Positions 26,690 through 35,095 are shown, counted from the first letter of the stretch. The stretch: DNA of 64,000 nucleotides from Pseudomonas abieticivorans (GCF_023509015.1 NZ_CP094975.1:2303501-2367500); one strand, 5' to 3'. Notes: generated by a model not told the origin, from the sequence alone. Translations and numbers: made by a program.

Positions 26690-26718
26690 GTGTGCCCTCT
26701 CCAACCAGAAGGGCACAC
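26690..26718 (+). promoter_or_regulatory. Inverted repeat covering the ribosome binding site of the hydrolase gene
   Basis: GTGTGCCCT (26690-26698) and AGGGCACAC (26710-26718) form a perfect nine-bp stem with an 11-base loop. The right arm contains the AGAAGGG ribosome site and ends five bases before the ATG at 26724. In mRNA this would hide the ribosome site; in DNA it could equally be a protein site or a weak terminator for the oxidoreductase gene. Confidence 0.5.
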
Positions 26719-26723
26719 ATGCC

Positions 26724-27854
26724 ATGAGTACTTTTACCGTTTACTTTTGCGGCACCGGCTCGAACCGCTTCGATGATCAGCATCACAGTTATTGGAACGG
26801 CGAGCTGGTTTCGACCCTTGCCAACAATACTCTGGACAAGGAATTTGCCCACTGGATCGTCCTCGATGGCCCCGGCAGCGGCAACCTGCAGAGCGACGAA
26901 CTGACCATACAGACCAAGGACCACCCCTACGCGGGCGTGGCGTTTGGCACCGGCTGGGAAGAGAACGTCAATCACGCGGTCAACATGATCAAGGGTGACG
27001 TCGCCTGGAAGCGCCAGAAGCTGACCCAGGAAAACTTTGACCGCCTGAAAGAGGCCGGTATTCCCATCCATGAGGTCGAAGAAGAAGGCCGCTTCTGGTG
27101 GCGCACTTACGACTACGGCAATCGCAAGGTCACCCAGCAAGACCTGCAGCAGGGCATCATCAGAATGTTCCGCAAGGATGGCATTCTTCCCACGCAGGTC
27201 AACTTGGTCGGCTGGAGCCGCGGCGGTATCAGTTGCCACATGCTGGCCAACGCGATGCTTGCCGACCCGGAGCTCAAGCACATCCCGGTCAATATTTTTG
27301 CCGTCGACCCGGTACCCGGCATCCTTAATTTCCAACTGGAAAAGGTCACCCTGGGCAATAACGTCAAGGAATACGTCGGGTTATATGCCCGCGACGAACG
27401 CTCGAAAGGCTTCGCCTGCGTGATCCCCATGACTGCGGCCAATACCAAGGTGTCGATCTACCCGATGTTCGGTCGCCATGGAACTCTGGTGGGCAACGCC
27501 GCGCCGGACGGCAACAAGGGCACCAAGGCACTTGCCGAACCTGGCGAAATCGTTCGCCACCTGGCCGAGGTTTGCCTGACCCGCTGGGACGTGAGCCTGG
27601 ACAAAATGTTGATGCTCGACGACCGCGCCATCGAGCAGAGGCAGAAGGCGATACTGGCTCAGGAAAGCGACTACATAAACATGCAGAAGCACTCTTACAC
27701 CCTTATCACGGAAAATGAAAAAGGCGAGCGCGCAGTGTCGCTAGGCAGCAAGGGCATGGGCTTCAGCGAGGTCAACGGGCCTTACCTGAGCCCGGCGACC
27801 GGACTGTCTGCCGACCTGTCCATGGACCGTACCCTGTACAAACATATCCGCTAG
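26724..27854 (+). CDS. Orphan GxSxG alpha/beta-hydrolase-like protein, resembling T6SS phospholipase effectors
   Basis: A 376-residue protein I cannot assign to a named family with certainty. It opens STFTVYFCGTGSNRFDDQHH with no signal peptide. LVGWSRGGISCHMLANAM near residue 174 carries a GxSxG nucleophile elbow, preceded by a strand as in alpha/beta hydrolases; AVDPVPGILNF near 205 is a candidate acid and FGRHGTLVG near 260 a candidate His. The GTG near the start, GWSRGG and the DPVPG strand recall DUF2235/Tle-type lipases. No hcp, vgrG, tss or immunity-like gene adjoins it; the next gene, chaC, converges with a four-base gap. Enzyme activity and export are inference. Confidence 0.65.
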   Translation: MSTFTVYFCGTGSNRFDDQHHSYWNGELVSTLANNTLDKEFAHWIVLDGPGSGNLQSDELTIQTKDHPYAGVAFGTGWEENVNHAVNMIKGDVAWKRQKLTQENFDRLKEAGIPIHEVEEEGRFWWRTYDYGNRKVTQQDLQQGIIRMFRKDGILPTQVNLVGWSRGGISCHMLANAMLADPELKHIPVNIFAVDPVPGILNFQLEKVTLGNNVKEYVGLYARDERSKGFACVIPMTAANTKVSIYPMFGRHGTLVGNAAPDGNKGTKALAEPGEIVRHLAEVCLTRWDVSLDKMLMLDDRAIEQRQKAILAQESDYINMQKHSYTLITENEKGERAVSLGSKGMGFSEVNGPYLSPATGLSADLSMDRTLYKHIR

Positions 27855-27858
27855 GTCG

Positions 27859-28509
27859 CTAGCCGTCCGACCGCGCATGGCAGCGCTTGATGCGCGCTTC
27901 CAGGTTGCGGTCGGGCATTTCGTGGCTGCGCAGGGCGCTGATGGTCTGTTCCACGTAGTCGCGCGTGGTACCGAAGCGCCCGCAAGCACTGGCCAGGATC
28001 TGGGTCAGCAGGTTGTCGGGCAGATTTCCGGCGTAACTGGGCAGATGACGCTCAAGCACAAAACCCAGCGCCTGGACCTTGCTGCCATCTTCCAGCCGAC
28101 AGTTGAGCCAATGCGGCCGATAGGACGGATAGGGCATCTCCCGTTCCCACAGCGCCAGCAGCGAGTCTTCGAGCTTGTCCTCGGGCAGGCGGTAGGCGAA
28201 CCCGCTGCATGAGCCGCCGCGATCCAGGCCGAACACCAGCCCCGGGCATTCCGGCGTGCCACGATGTTCGTGAGACCACAAGTACAGCCCGCGATGGAAC
28301 CCATGCACCCGCGCGCGGCGGCGCTCTACAGCCGGGCATTCGGGGCGCCAGATCAACGAGCCGTAGGCGAACAGCCAGACCGGGCCACCCTGGTGGCGAG
28401 ACATGGTTTTCTGGAGCGAATGAAGGAGTTGCTCGTGGGTCAGTTGCGGCCCGAGGTCGAGCGACGGTGGGTAAACCACATTCAAGCTAGCAGTTTCGAT
28501 TGCCGACAT
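27859..28509 (-). CDS. chaC: ChaC-type glutathione-specific gamma-glutamylcyclotransferase
   Basis: Degrades glutathione to 5-oxoproline and Cys-Gly. The 216-residue protein has the substrate-binding loop VWLFAYGSLIWRPECPAVER near residues 44-63, GFHRGLYLWSHEHRGTPECP near 70-90 and the catalytic Glu context LLALWEREMPYPSYRP near 118-133. The N-terminal 40 residues are variable. It has the opposite effect to gshA at the other end of the window. No operon partner. Confidence 0.9.
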   Translation of the reverse strand: MSAIETASLNVVYPPSLDLGPQLTHEQLLHSLQKTMSRHQGGPVWLFAYGSLIWRPECPAVERRRARVHGFHRGLYLWSHEHRGTPECPGLVFGLDRGGSCSGFAYRLPEDKLEDSLLALWEREMPYPSYRPHWLNCRLEDGSKVQALGFVLERHLPSYAGNLPDNLLTQILASACGRFGTTRDYVEQTISALRSHEMPDRNLEARIKRCHARSDG

Positions 28510-28685
28510 AAGCAGTCGCCTGATATCCCCGTGAGTTGGCTGAGGCCAATCACTGTACTCGATAAGCTGTAGTGCACTATTACCGTATGGCAGATACGCT
28601 CAGGAAAACAAGTCGTTGCGCCCGGATTTAAAGAAAATATTCAAGATAGCGGCGCAACTGACTGCCTGATAGAACGAAGTGGCCT

Positions 28686-28852
28686 TTTCACGGATGAATC
28701 GGTTCCTACAGAATGGCAAAAGCCCTGTAGGAGCGGATTTATCCGCGAAGAACGCGCTGCGGTGTACCTGATGTTGCGCGGCGCTCTTTTCGCGGATGAA
28801 TCCGCTCCTACTGGGACACGGGAATGTCTGTAGGAGCGGATTTATCCGCGAA
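28686..28852. repeat. Cluster of four REP units
   Basis: Units alternate in orientation: inverted 28686-28710, forward 28726-28749 (TGTAGGAGCGGATTTATCCG core), inverted 28787-28811, forward 28829-28852. The second and third form a classic REPIN pair around a 37-base centre. The first is the most diverged. This fills most of the 358-base gap between chaC and the reductase gene (28510-28867); in bases 28510-28685 I see nothing but a possible chaC promoter region. Confidence 0.88.
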
Positions 28853-28867
28853 CAATACGCCGCAAAT

Positions 28868-29836
28868 CTAAGGCCGAGGCGCGTAGGCAAAAACGTCCGC
28901 GCGCATCTGGTGGGCGTCCATGCCTGCATTGACTAAAGCATCGAGCGTGCCATAGATCATTGCCGGCGATCCGCTGGCGTACACATGCACGCTGGAAAGG
29001 TCCTTGATGTCTTCGCAAACGGCCTCGTGCAACAGGCCGCAGCGCCCCTCCCAACCACACAGATCGCTCACCACCTTGTGCAGATAAAGGTTGGGCAACT
29101 GCTGCCACTGCGCCCAATGCTCGATCTGATAGAAGTCTTCGGGCCGGCGCACGCCCCAGTACAGGTGTACCGGGTGCTTGAAGCCGCGGGAGCGGCATTC
29201 CTCGATCAGGCTATTCATTTGCGCCATGCCGGTCCCTGCGGCGATCAAAACCAGTGGTCCGTCGGGCAACTCGGCCAGGTGGGTATCGCCGAAGGGCAAC
29301 TCCACGCGCGCCATTGCGTTGCGTTTGAGCTGTTCGATCAGGGTTTGTGCACTGGCTTCGCGCACCAGCACGTGCAACTCCAGGTCGCGACCACTGTGCG
29401 GCGCAGAGGCCAGGGAAAAAGCCGATCTCTCGCCGCCCTCACGTTCGATCATCAGGTATTGGCCGGCGTGGTAACGCGGCGGCTTACCGGCCGGTGCACG
29501 CAACCGCACGCGCCACACGTCGCCGCCCAGGTCATCGCAGCCACTGAGCTGGCACGACAGCTTGCGCACCGGCAACTCGCCTTTGGCCAACACGCCGTCC
29601 CACAGCACCACGCAATCTTCCAACGGCTCGGCGATGCAGGTGTACAGCTCGCCATGATCGCGCTCCTGGCCGTCCTGACGCACGCGCCCCTCTACCAGCA
29701 AGGCGCAGCACACGTGGCAATTGCCGTTGCGACAGCTTTGCGGGCAGTCATAGCCCAGCCGCTGGGCGGCTTCGAGAATCCGTTCGCCGGGCAACAATTC
29801 CAGCACTGCCCCGGAAGGCTGCAAGGTCACACGCAT
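28868..29836 (-). CDS. [2Fe-2S] ferredoxin-flavin reductase fusion (CDP-6-deoxy-delta-3,4-glucoseen reductase-like)
   Basis: A 322-residue electron-transfer protein. An N-terminal plant-type [2Fe-2S] domain (residues 1-90) has the cysteine pattern CPQSCRNGNCHVCCAL and a fourth Cys in LYTCIAEP. It is followed by a ferredoxin-NADP reductase-type module: FAD site YHAGQYLMIEREGGERSAFS near 143, and pyridine-nucleotide site PLVLIAAGTGMAQMNSLIEE near 210. The usual database label comes from a sugar enzyme and is probably not the function. Its ATG shares one base with the ubiD stop (TGATG), so the two are coupled; E. coli has the flavin reductase gene fre after ubiD in the same way. Confidence 0.88.
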   Translation of the reverse strand: MRVTLQPSGAVLELLPGERILEAAQRLGYDCPQSCRNGNCHVCCALLVEGRVRQDGQERDHGELYTCIAEPLEDCVVLWDGVLAKGELPVRKLSCQLSGCDDLGGDVWRVRLRAPAGKPPRYHAGQYLMIEREGGERSAFSLASAPHSGRDLELHVLVREASAQTLIEQLKRNAMARVELPFGDTHLAELPDGPLVLIAAGTGMAQMNSLIEECRSRGFKHPVHLYWGVRRPEDFYQIEHWAQWQQLPNLYLHKVVSDLCGWEGRCGLLHEAVCEDIKDLSSVHVYASGSPAMIYGTLDALVNAGMDAHQMRADVFAYAPRP

Positions 29837-31302
29837 CAATCTATTCCCAACTGGTTCCAGAGCTCGTCGATACGTTTGGTGACCGCTTCATCCTTGACGA
29901 TGACGCGCCCCCATTCGCGGGTGGTTTCACCGGGCCACTTGTGCGTGGCGTCCAGGCCCATCTTCGAGCCTAGCCCGGAGACCGGCGAGGCGAAATCCAG
30001 GTAATCGATCGGGGTGTTGTCGATCATCACCGTGTCACGCTTGGGGTCCATGCGCGTGGTGATGGCCCAGATAACGTCGTTCCAGTCCCGCGCATTGATG
30101 TCGTCGTCGGTCACGATAACGAACTTGGTGTACATGAACTGTCGCAAAAACGACCACACACCCAGCATCACGCGCTTGGCGTGGCCTGGGTACTGCTTCT
30201 TCATGGTCACCACTGCCATACGATACGAGCAGCCTTCGGGCGGCAGGTAGAAGTCGGTGATTTCCGGGAACTGTTTCTGCAGGATCGGCACGAACACTTC
30301 GTTCAGCGCCACGCCCAGGATCGCTGGCTCGTCAGGCGGGCGGCCGGTGTAGGTGCTGTGGTAGATCGGCTTCACCCGATGGGTGATGCGCTCCACGGTA
30401 AACACCGGGAAGCTGTCGACCTCGTTGTAGTAGCCAGTGTGGTCACCGTAAGGGCCTTCGGGCGCCATTTCGCCGGGGTGAATCACGCCCTCCAGCACGA
30501 TCTCGGCAGTGGCCGGCACTTGCAGGTCGTTGCCGCGGCATTTGACCAATTCGGTACGGTTGCCACGCAGCAGGCCGGCAAAGGCATATTCGGACAGGCT
30601 ATCGGGCACCGGGGTAACGGCGCCCAGGATGGTGGCCGGGTCTGCACCCAGGGCCACGGACACCGGGAACGGCTGGCCCGGGTGTTTTTCGCACCACTCG
30701 CGATAATCCAGCGCGCCGCCACGGTGGCTTAACCAGCGCATGATCACTTTGTTGCGGCCGATGACCTGCTGGCGATAGATGCCCAGGTTCTGCCGGTCCT
30801 TGTTCGGGCCCTTGGTAACGGTCAGGCCCCAGGTAATCAACGGCGCCACATCACCCGGCCAGCAATGCTGCACGGGCAATGTGCCGAGGTCGACGTCGTC
30901 GCCCTCCAGCACCACTTCCTGGCACGGGGCGTCCTTGACGACCTTGGGCGCCATGGCAATGATTTTGCGGAAGATCGGCAGCTTGGACCAAGCGTCCTTG
31001 AGCCCCTTCGGCGGCTCGGGCTCTTTGAGGAAGGCCAACAGCTTGCCGATCTCACGCAACTCGCTGACCGCCTCTGCCCCCATGCCCAAGGCCACGCGCT
31101 CGGGCGTGCCAAACAGGTTGCCGAGCACTGGAATGTCGAAGCCTGTCGGTTTTTCGAACAGCAACGCAGGGCCTTTGGCACGCAAGGTGCGGTCGCAGAC
31201 CTCAGTCATTTCCAGTATTGGAGAGATCGGGATCTGGATGCGCTTGAGCTCTCCACGCTGTTCCAGACCGCGGATAAAGTCGCGCAAATCGCGATATTGC
31301 AT
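29836..31302 (-). CDS. ubiD: 4-hydroxy-3-polyprenylbenzoate decarboxylase (prenylated-FMN dependent)
   Basis: Removes the carboxyl group of polyprenyl-4-hydroxybenzoate in ubiquinone synthesis using prenylated FMN made by UbiX. The 488-residue protein is full length: [20 protein letters not shown] at the start, [20 protein letters not shown] near 170-190 (cofactor and metal site), [20 protein letters not shown] near 265-284 (catalytic Glu region), and [20 protein letters not shown] near 400. It sits between rho and the reductase on the same strand, with a terminator-like hairpin for rho behind it. Confidence 0.97.
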   Translation of the reverse strand: MQYRDLRDFIRGLEQRGELKRIQIPISPILEMTEVCDRTLRAKGPALLFEKPTGFDIPVLGNLFGTPERVALGMGAEAVSELREIGKLLAFLKEPEPPKGLKDAWSKLPIFRKIIAMAPKVVKDAPCQEVVLEGDDVDLGTLPVQHCWPGDVAPLITWGLTVTKGPNKDRQNLGIYRQQVIGRNKVIMRWLSHRGGALDYREWCEKHPGQPFPVSVALGADPATILGAVTPVPDSLSEYAFAGLLRGNRTELVKCRGNDLQVPATAEIVLEGVIHPGEMAPEGPYGDHTGYYNEVDSFPVFTVERITHRVKPIYHSTYTGRPPDEPAILGVALNEVFVPILQKQFPEITDFYLPPEGCSYRMAVVTMKKQYPGHAKRVMLGVWSFLRQFMYTKFVIVTDDDINARDWNDVIWAITTRMDPKRDTVMIDNTPIDYLDFASPVSGLGSKMGLDATHKWPGETTREWGRVIVKDEAVTKRIDELWNQLGID

Positions 31303-31353
31303 GCGTCAGCCTCGTAATCGCCGGGGTGCAGAGTGTAACGCCGATCGCAGATA

Positions 31354-31378
31354 GCAAAAAGCCGGGTTTCCCCGGCTC
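31354..31378 (-). terminator. Rho-independent terminator after rho
   Basis: On the minus strand a stem AGCCGGG/CCCGGCT is followed by TTTTTGC (plus-strand 31354-31376). It starts 17 bases after the rho stop codon and lies before the ubiD start, so it should end the rho transcript. Confidence 0.85.
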
Positions 31379-31395
31379 TTGCATCACGCAATGGC

Positions 31396-32655
31396 TTACT
31401 TGCGCTTCATCGACAAGAAGAACTCGTCGTTGGTCTTGGTCTGCTTCAGCTTGTCGATCAGGAACTCGATGGCAGCGACTTCGTCCATCGGGTGCAGCAG
31501 TTTGCGCAGGATCCACATACGCTGCAGTTCGTCATCGGCAGTCAGCAACTCTTCGCGGCGGGTGCCGGAACGGTTGATGTTGATGGCCGGGAAGACGCGC
31601 TTCTCAGCGATCTTGCGGTCCAGGGGCAGTTCCATGTTACCGGTACCCTTGAACTCTTCGTAGATCACTTCATCCATCTTCGAGCCGGTTTCAACCAGCG
31701 CGGTAGCGATGATGGTCAGCGAGCCGCCTTCCTCGATGTTACGGGCAGCACCGAAGAAACGCTTTGGTTTCTCCAGGGCGTGCGCGTCCACGCCACCGGT
31801 CAGTACCTTGCCGGAGCTCGGGATGACGGTGTTGTAGGCACGGGCCAGACGGGTGATAGAGTCCAGCAGGATAACCACGTCCTTTTTGTGCTCGACCAGG
31901 CGCTTGGCCTTTTCGATGACCATTTCGGCCACTTGCACGTGACGGGTTGGCGGCTCGTCGAACGTCGAGGCAACCACTTCGCCGCGCACGGTGCGCTGCA
32001 TTTCGGTTACTTCTTCCGGGCGTTCGTCGATCAGCAGCACGATCAGGTGAACTTCAGGGTTGTTACGCGTGATGTTCGCGGCGATGTTCTGCAGCATGAT
32101 GGTCTTGCCCGCTTTTGGCGGAGCAACGATCAGGCCACGCTGGCCCTTGCCGATTGGCGCACACAGGTCGATTACGCGGCCGGTGAGGTCTTCGGTGGAA
32201 CCGTTGCCGGCTTCCATCTTCATGCGCACGGTAGGGAACAGCGGCGTCAGGTTTTCGAACAGAATCTTGTTTTTCGCGTTTTCCGGGCGGTCAAAGTTGA
32301 TCGTATCAACCTTGAGCAGGGCGAAATAACGCTCGCCTTCCTTAGGAGGGCGGATTTTGCCGACGATGGTGTCGCCGGTGCGCAGGTTGAAGCGACGGAT
32401 CTGGCTTGGCGAGACGTAGATGTCGTCCGGGCCGGCCAGATAGGAAGCGTCAGCGGAACGCAGGAAGCCGAAGCCGTCCTGGAGGATCTCCAGCACGCCA
32501 TCACCCGAGATTTCCTCGCCGCTTTTGGCATGCTTCTTCAACAGGGAGAAAATCACATCTTGCTTGCGCGAACGGGCCATATTTTCTATGCCCATCTGTT
32601 CGGCCATTTCGAGCAGATCGGTAATCGGCTTTTGCTTGAGTTCAGTCAGGTTCAT
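31396..32655 (-). CDS. rho: Transcription termination factor Rho
   Basis: Hexameric RNA-dependent helicase ending transcription of untranslated RNA. The 419-residue protein has the N-terminal helical domain ([20 protein letters not shown]), the RNA-binding OSB fold with [20 protein letters not shown] near residues 62-81, Walker [16 protein letters not shown] near 178-185, the Q-loop segment [20 protein letters not shown] and catalytic [13 protein letters not shown]. The highly conserved [15 protein letters not shown] is present. No clear Shine-Dalgarno is seen before ATG 32655. Confidence 0.99.
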   Translation of the reverse strand: MNLTELKQKPITDLLEMAEQMGIENMARSRKQDVIFSLLKKHAKSGEEISGDGVLEILQDGFGFLRSADASYLAGPDDIYVSPSQIRRFNLRTGDTIVGKIRPPKEGERYFALLKVDTINFDRPENAKNKILFENLTPLFPTVRMKMEAGNGSTEDLTGRVIDLCAPIGKGQRGLIVAPPKAGKTIMLQNIAANITRNNPEVHLIVLLIDERPEEVTEMQRTVRGEVVASTFDEPPTRHVQVAEMVIEKAKRLVEHKKDVVILLDSITRLARAYNTVIPSSGKVLTGGVDAHALEKPKRFFGAARNIEEGGSLTIIATALVETGSKMDEVIYEEFKGTGNMELPLDRKIAEKRVFPAININRSGTRREELLTADDELQRMWILRKLLHPMDEVAAIEFLIDKLKQTKTNDEFFLSMKRK

Positions 32656-32674
32656 AAGGGAATGACGTAATCAT
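32642..32674 (-). other. Ten-codon upstream ORF overlapping the rho start
   Basis: ATG at 32674-32672 opens [10 protein letters not shown] and stops at TGA 32644-32642, overlapping the first codons of rho in another frame. Neither start has a clear purine-rich ribosome site. It may be chance, but it sits in the leader of a gene known to be autoregulated in bacteria. Confidence 0.25.
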
Positions 32675-32852
32675 GTATGGAGGGGAGAAATTAAGCTTTG
32701 GGCTTAATGAGGCCGCGCCGCAGAGAAGGCGACAGGATCGCGTACTAATTCGAGTAGGAGTGCGTCGGCGACGGCTTGCAGGGGGCACAGGAGATACCAG
32801 TGCGAGGCCGAATGTACCACCTGAGTTTCCGGGCGTCTAGTCATGCGCCCAA
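32656..32852 (-). promoter_or_regulatory. rho leader region
   Basis: The 197 bases between rho and the trxA terminator should hold the rho promoter and leader. The dyad TTAAGC/GCTTAA (32692-32708) lies about 40 bases before the start codon. I could not place a convincing -10/-35 pair. In E. coli Rho limits its own synthesis by acting in its leader; a similar role here is inference. Confidence 0.35.
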
Positions 32853-32885
32853 GAAAAAGCCCCGCAAGGTGCGGGGCTATTTTTA
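32853..32885. terminator. Terminator after trxA
   Basis: AGCCCCGCA/TGCGGGGCT (32859-32879) is a nine-bp perfect stem with a three-base loop. On the minus strand TTTTTCTT follows (32858-32851); on the plus strand ATTTTTA follows. It stands 17 bases or so after the trxA stop and separates trxA from rho. Confidence 0.9.
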
Positions 32886-32902
32886 CCGGATATTGCCAGG
32901 CC

Positions 32903-33232
32903 TTACAGGCTGGCATCCAGGAATGCAGCCAGCTGCGACTTGGACAGTGCGCCCACTTTGGTCGCTGCCACTTCGCCGTCCTTGAACAGCATCAGCGTCG
33001 GGATACCACGCACGCCATGCTTGGCCGGGGTTTCCTGGTTGTCATCGATGTTCAGCTTGGCGATGGTCAGCTTGCCTGCGTAGGTGTCGGCAATTTCGTC
33101 CAACACTGGCGCGATCATTTTGCAAGGGCCGCACCACTCAGCCCAGTAGTCAACGAGGACAGGGCCCTTGGCCTTGAGCACTGCTTCCTCAAAGCTTGCA
33201 TCAGTCACGTGCACGATTTTCTCGTTGCTCAT
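32903..33232 (-). CDS. trxA: Thioredoxin 1
   Basis: Cytoplasmic dithiol reductant for ribonucleotide reductase, PAPS reductase and others. The 109-residue protein has the active site [13 protein letters not shown] (Cys34 and Cys37) and the cis-Pro loop RGIPTLMLF. Length and start ([11 protein letters not shown]) are typical. Own promoter likely at 33320-33349 and terminator at 32853-32885. Confidence 0.98.
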   Translation of the reverse strand: MSNEKIVHVTDASFEEAVLKAKGPVLVDYWAEWCGPCKMIAPVLDEIADTYAGKLTIAKLNIDDNQETPAKHGVRGIPTLMLFKDGEVAATKVGALSKSQLAAFLDASL

Positions 33233-33319
33233 AAGGGTCTCCGCGGTCGAATTCTGGAAAAACGTGGCCCATCATAACGGCACAGAGGCCCTACAGGAAG
33301 CCGATGATGATTGACTCTA

Positions 33320-33349
33320 ACTATAGTTCTGCAAGATTTGACCGATCAA
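33320..33349 (-). promoter_or_regulatory. Possible trxA promoter
   Basis: On the minus strand TTGATC (33349-33344) and TATAGT (33325-33320) are 18 bases apart, about 90 bases before the trxA start. A reasonable sigma-70 pair by eye. The -35 box overlaps the 3' side of the gntR-type gene spacer. Confidence 0.4.
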
Positions 33350-33353
33350 CGGT

Positions 33354-34052
33354 TCAGGGTGCGGTGAAAGCAATGCCAGTGCGCAGTGCGGCGCCCCGAA
33401 TATGTTCCTGCATTGCTTTGGTCGCAGGCCCCGGGGCATGACGGGCCAAGGCCTTGAGAATCTTGCGGTGCTCCTGCCAGGTTTCCATCGCGCGCTCGGC
33501 ACGTATGAACGGCAATTTCTGGCTTTCCAGGAAGATATCGGCGCTGGCCACCAGGATGCTCGCCATCGCCTGGTTGCCGCTGGCTACCAGAATGCGTCGG
33601 TGAAATTCAAAGTCCAGCCGCGCCGCCGCCTCGAAGTCGCCAGCGCGCAACTCCCGGCGCATAGCCTCGACATTGTCCTGCAGGTTGTCCAGTTCATCGG
33701 CGGTCAGTGTCAACGCGGCCAAACCGGCCGCGAAGCTTTCCAGTGCGTAGCGCAGTTGGAAGATGTCGGCAGGCGTGGCCTGGGCCGCGAACGGCCACGC
33801 CACGCCACTGGCCAGCGGCACCTGCGCAGCTTCTGCCTGCACGAACACCCCTTTGCCCGGCTGCACGCTGACCACGCCTAACGCGCTGAGGGTAGACAAG
33901 GCCTCGCGCAGTGACGCCCGGCTAACCCCCAGTTGCTCGGCCAGGTCGCGCTGGGAAGGCAATACGTCGCCTGCACCGAAACCCTGCTCGGTGATCAGTC
34001 GGCGAATGCCTTGTACGGCAACTTCGGGTACGGCACGGTTCATTGAGGTCAT
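33354..34052 (-). CDS. FadR/GntR-family transcriptional regulator (FCD domain)
   Basis: A 232-residue regulator. The N-terminal winged helix (GFGAGDVLPSQRDLAEQLGV, then SRASLREALSTLSALGVVSV) is typical GntR. The C-terminal helical FCD ligand domain runs from about 90 to 225 (LRYALESFAAGLAALTLTAD, LDFEFHRRILVASGNQAMAS with the metal-binding D-H pair, and QEHRKILKALARHAPG with a His). It is divergent from the amino-acid ABC operon and so probably controls it. Ligand unknown. Start ATG 34052; no strong ribosome site, and ATG 34043 is an alternative. Confidence 0.88.
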   Translation of the reverse strand: MTSMNRAVPEVAVQGIRRLITEQGFGAGDVLPSQRDLAEQLGVSRASLREALSTLSALGVVSVQPGKGVFVQAEAAQVPLASGVAWPFAAQATPADIFQLRYALESFAAGLAALTLTADELDNLQDNVEAMRRELRAGDFEAAARLDFEFHRRILVASGNQAMASILVASADIFLESQKLPFIRAERAMETWQEHRKILKALARHAPGPATKAMQEHIRGAALRTGIAFTAP

Positions 34053-34148
34053 CACGTAAGGCAGTCGGCTGCACAGGAAACGCTACTTTTATAGCCATTT
34101 TCACCAACACGCAAGTGACGCCCGATTACGGTTCAAGCCCCGTATTCA

Positions 34149-34211
34149 TTGGTCCAAAAGGGTGCAAAAGCAGGTAGACCAGAGTGCCGACTGTTCAGAC
34201 CAGTAAGACCA
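34149..34211. promoter_or_regulatory. Candidate operator region with repeated TGGTC/GACCA half-sites
   Basis: TTGGTCCAA (34149-34157) is a perfect nine-base palindrome. Downstream, GACCA recurs at 34177-34181, 34198-34202 and 34207-34211, the first two exactly 21 bases apart (two helical turns). TGGT/ACCA half-sites are typical of FadR-type GntR operators. The region lies between the divergent regulator and ABC operon. Confidence 0.4.
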
Positions 34212-34294
34212 TGCCCCGCACGGCCCGCAGGTATTTTTCACCATGCTGGCATGGCCTGTGCACTGGGCTTTGCACTCATTTTGGAGATCGCACC

Positions 34295-35080
34295 ATGACC
34301 AAGCGTTGCAGTGCCCTGCTTACCGCCCTGTTTGCCAGCCTGATGCTGAGCCAGGCACCCGCCCACGCCGATGCGCTGGAAGACATCGTCAAGAGCGGCA
34401 CACTGAAAGTCGCCGTGCCGCAGGACTTTCCGCCGTTCGGCTCGGTTGGCCCGGACATGCAACCACGTGGGCTGGACATCGACACCGCGAAGCTGATCGC
34501 CGACCAACTGAAAGTGAAACTGGCACTGACTCCGGTCAACAGCACCAACCGCATCCCCTACCTGACCACCGGCAAAGTCGACCTGGTGATCTCAAGCCTG
34601 GGCAAGAACCCGGAGCGTGAGCAAGTGATCGACTTTTCCAGCGCCTACGCGCCGTTCTACCTTGCGGTATTCGGCCCACCTGATGCGCCGGTCGCGACCC
34701 TTGATGACCTCAAAGGCAAGACCATCAGCGTGACCCGTGGCGCCATCGAAGACATCGAGCTGACCAAAGTGGCCCCCGAGGGCGTGACCATCAAGCGCTT
34801 CGAAGACAACAACTCGACCATCGCCGCCTACCTGGCCGGGCAAGTCGACCTGATCGCCAGCGGCAACGTGGTGATGGTCGCCATCAGCGAGCGCAACCCC
34901 AAGCGCATCCCGGCGCTGAAGGTCAAGCTCAAGGATTCCCCGGTATACGTGGGTATCAACAAGAACGAGCCGCAACTGCTGGCCAAGGTCAACGAGATCA
35001 TCAGCGCTGCCAAGAAGGACGGCAGCCTGGAAAAAAACTCCCAGACCTGGTTGAAACAGCCGCTGCCCGCCGACCTCTGA
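34295..35080 (+). CDS. Polar amino-acid ABC transporter, substrate-binding protein
   Basis: A 261-residue periplasmic protein of SBP family 3. Signal peptide KRCSALLTALFASLMLSQAP ends near AHADALEDI. Mature landmarks: GTLKVAVPQDFPPFGSVGPD, GLDIDTAKLIADQLKVKLAL with the Asp that binds the ligand amino group, and DLVISSLGKNPEREQVIDFS. ATG 34295 has GGAG at eight bases. First gene of a four-gene import operon (binding protein, two permeases, ATPase). Exact amino acid not predictable. Confidence 0.92.
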   Translation: MTKRCSALLTALFASLMLSQAPAHADALEDIVKSGTLKVAVPQDFPPFGSVGPDMQPRGLDIDTAKLIADQLKVKLALTPVNSTNRIPYLTTGKVDLVISSLGKNPEREQVIDFSSAYAPFYLAVFGPPDAPVATLDDLKGKTISVTRGAIEDIELTKVAPEGVTIKRFEDNNSTIAAYLAGQVDLIASGNVVMVAISERNPKRIPALKVKLKDSPVYVGINKNEPQLLAKVNEIISAAKKDGSLEKNSQTWLKQPLPADL

Positions 35081-35095
35081 TCGCCGAGATAACCC

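Noticed and set aside
26724-28509. T6SS effector-immunity pair (hydrolase with the next gene)
   Set aside because: The next gene is a typical chaC on the opposite strand, and no tss, hcp, vgrG or PAAR gene is in the window.
28686-28852. CRISPR array
   Set aside because: The repeats are short palindromic units alternating in direction with irregular spacing and no cas genes, which is REP structure.
28600-28929. A 109-codon frame across the REP cluster
   Set aside because: It is translated from REP sequence (repeated SGFIREK/SAPTG-like words), a common artefact in Pseudomonas gene calls.
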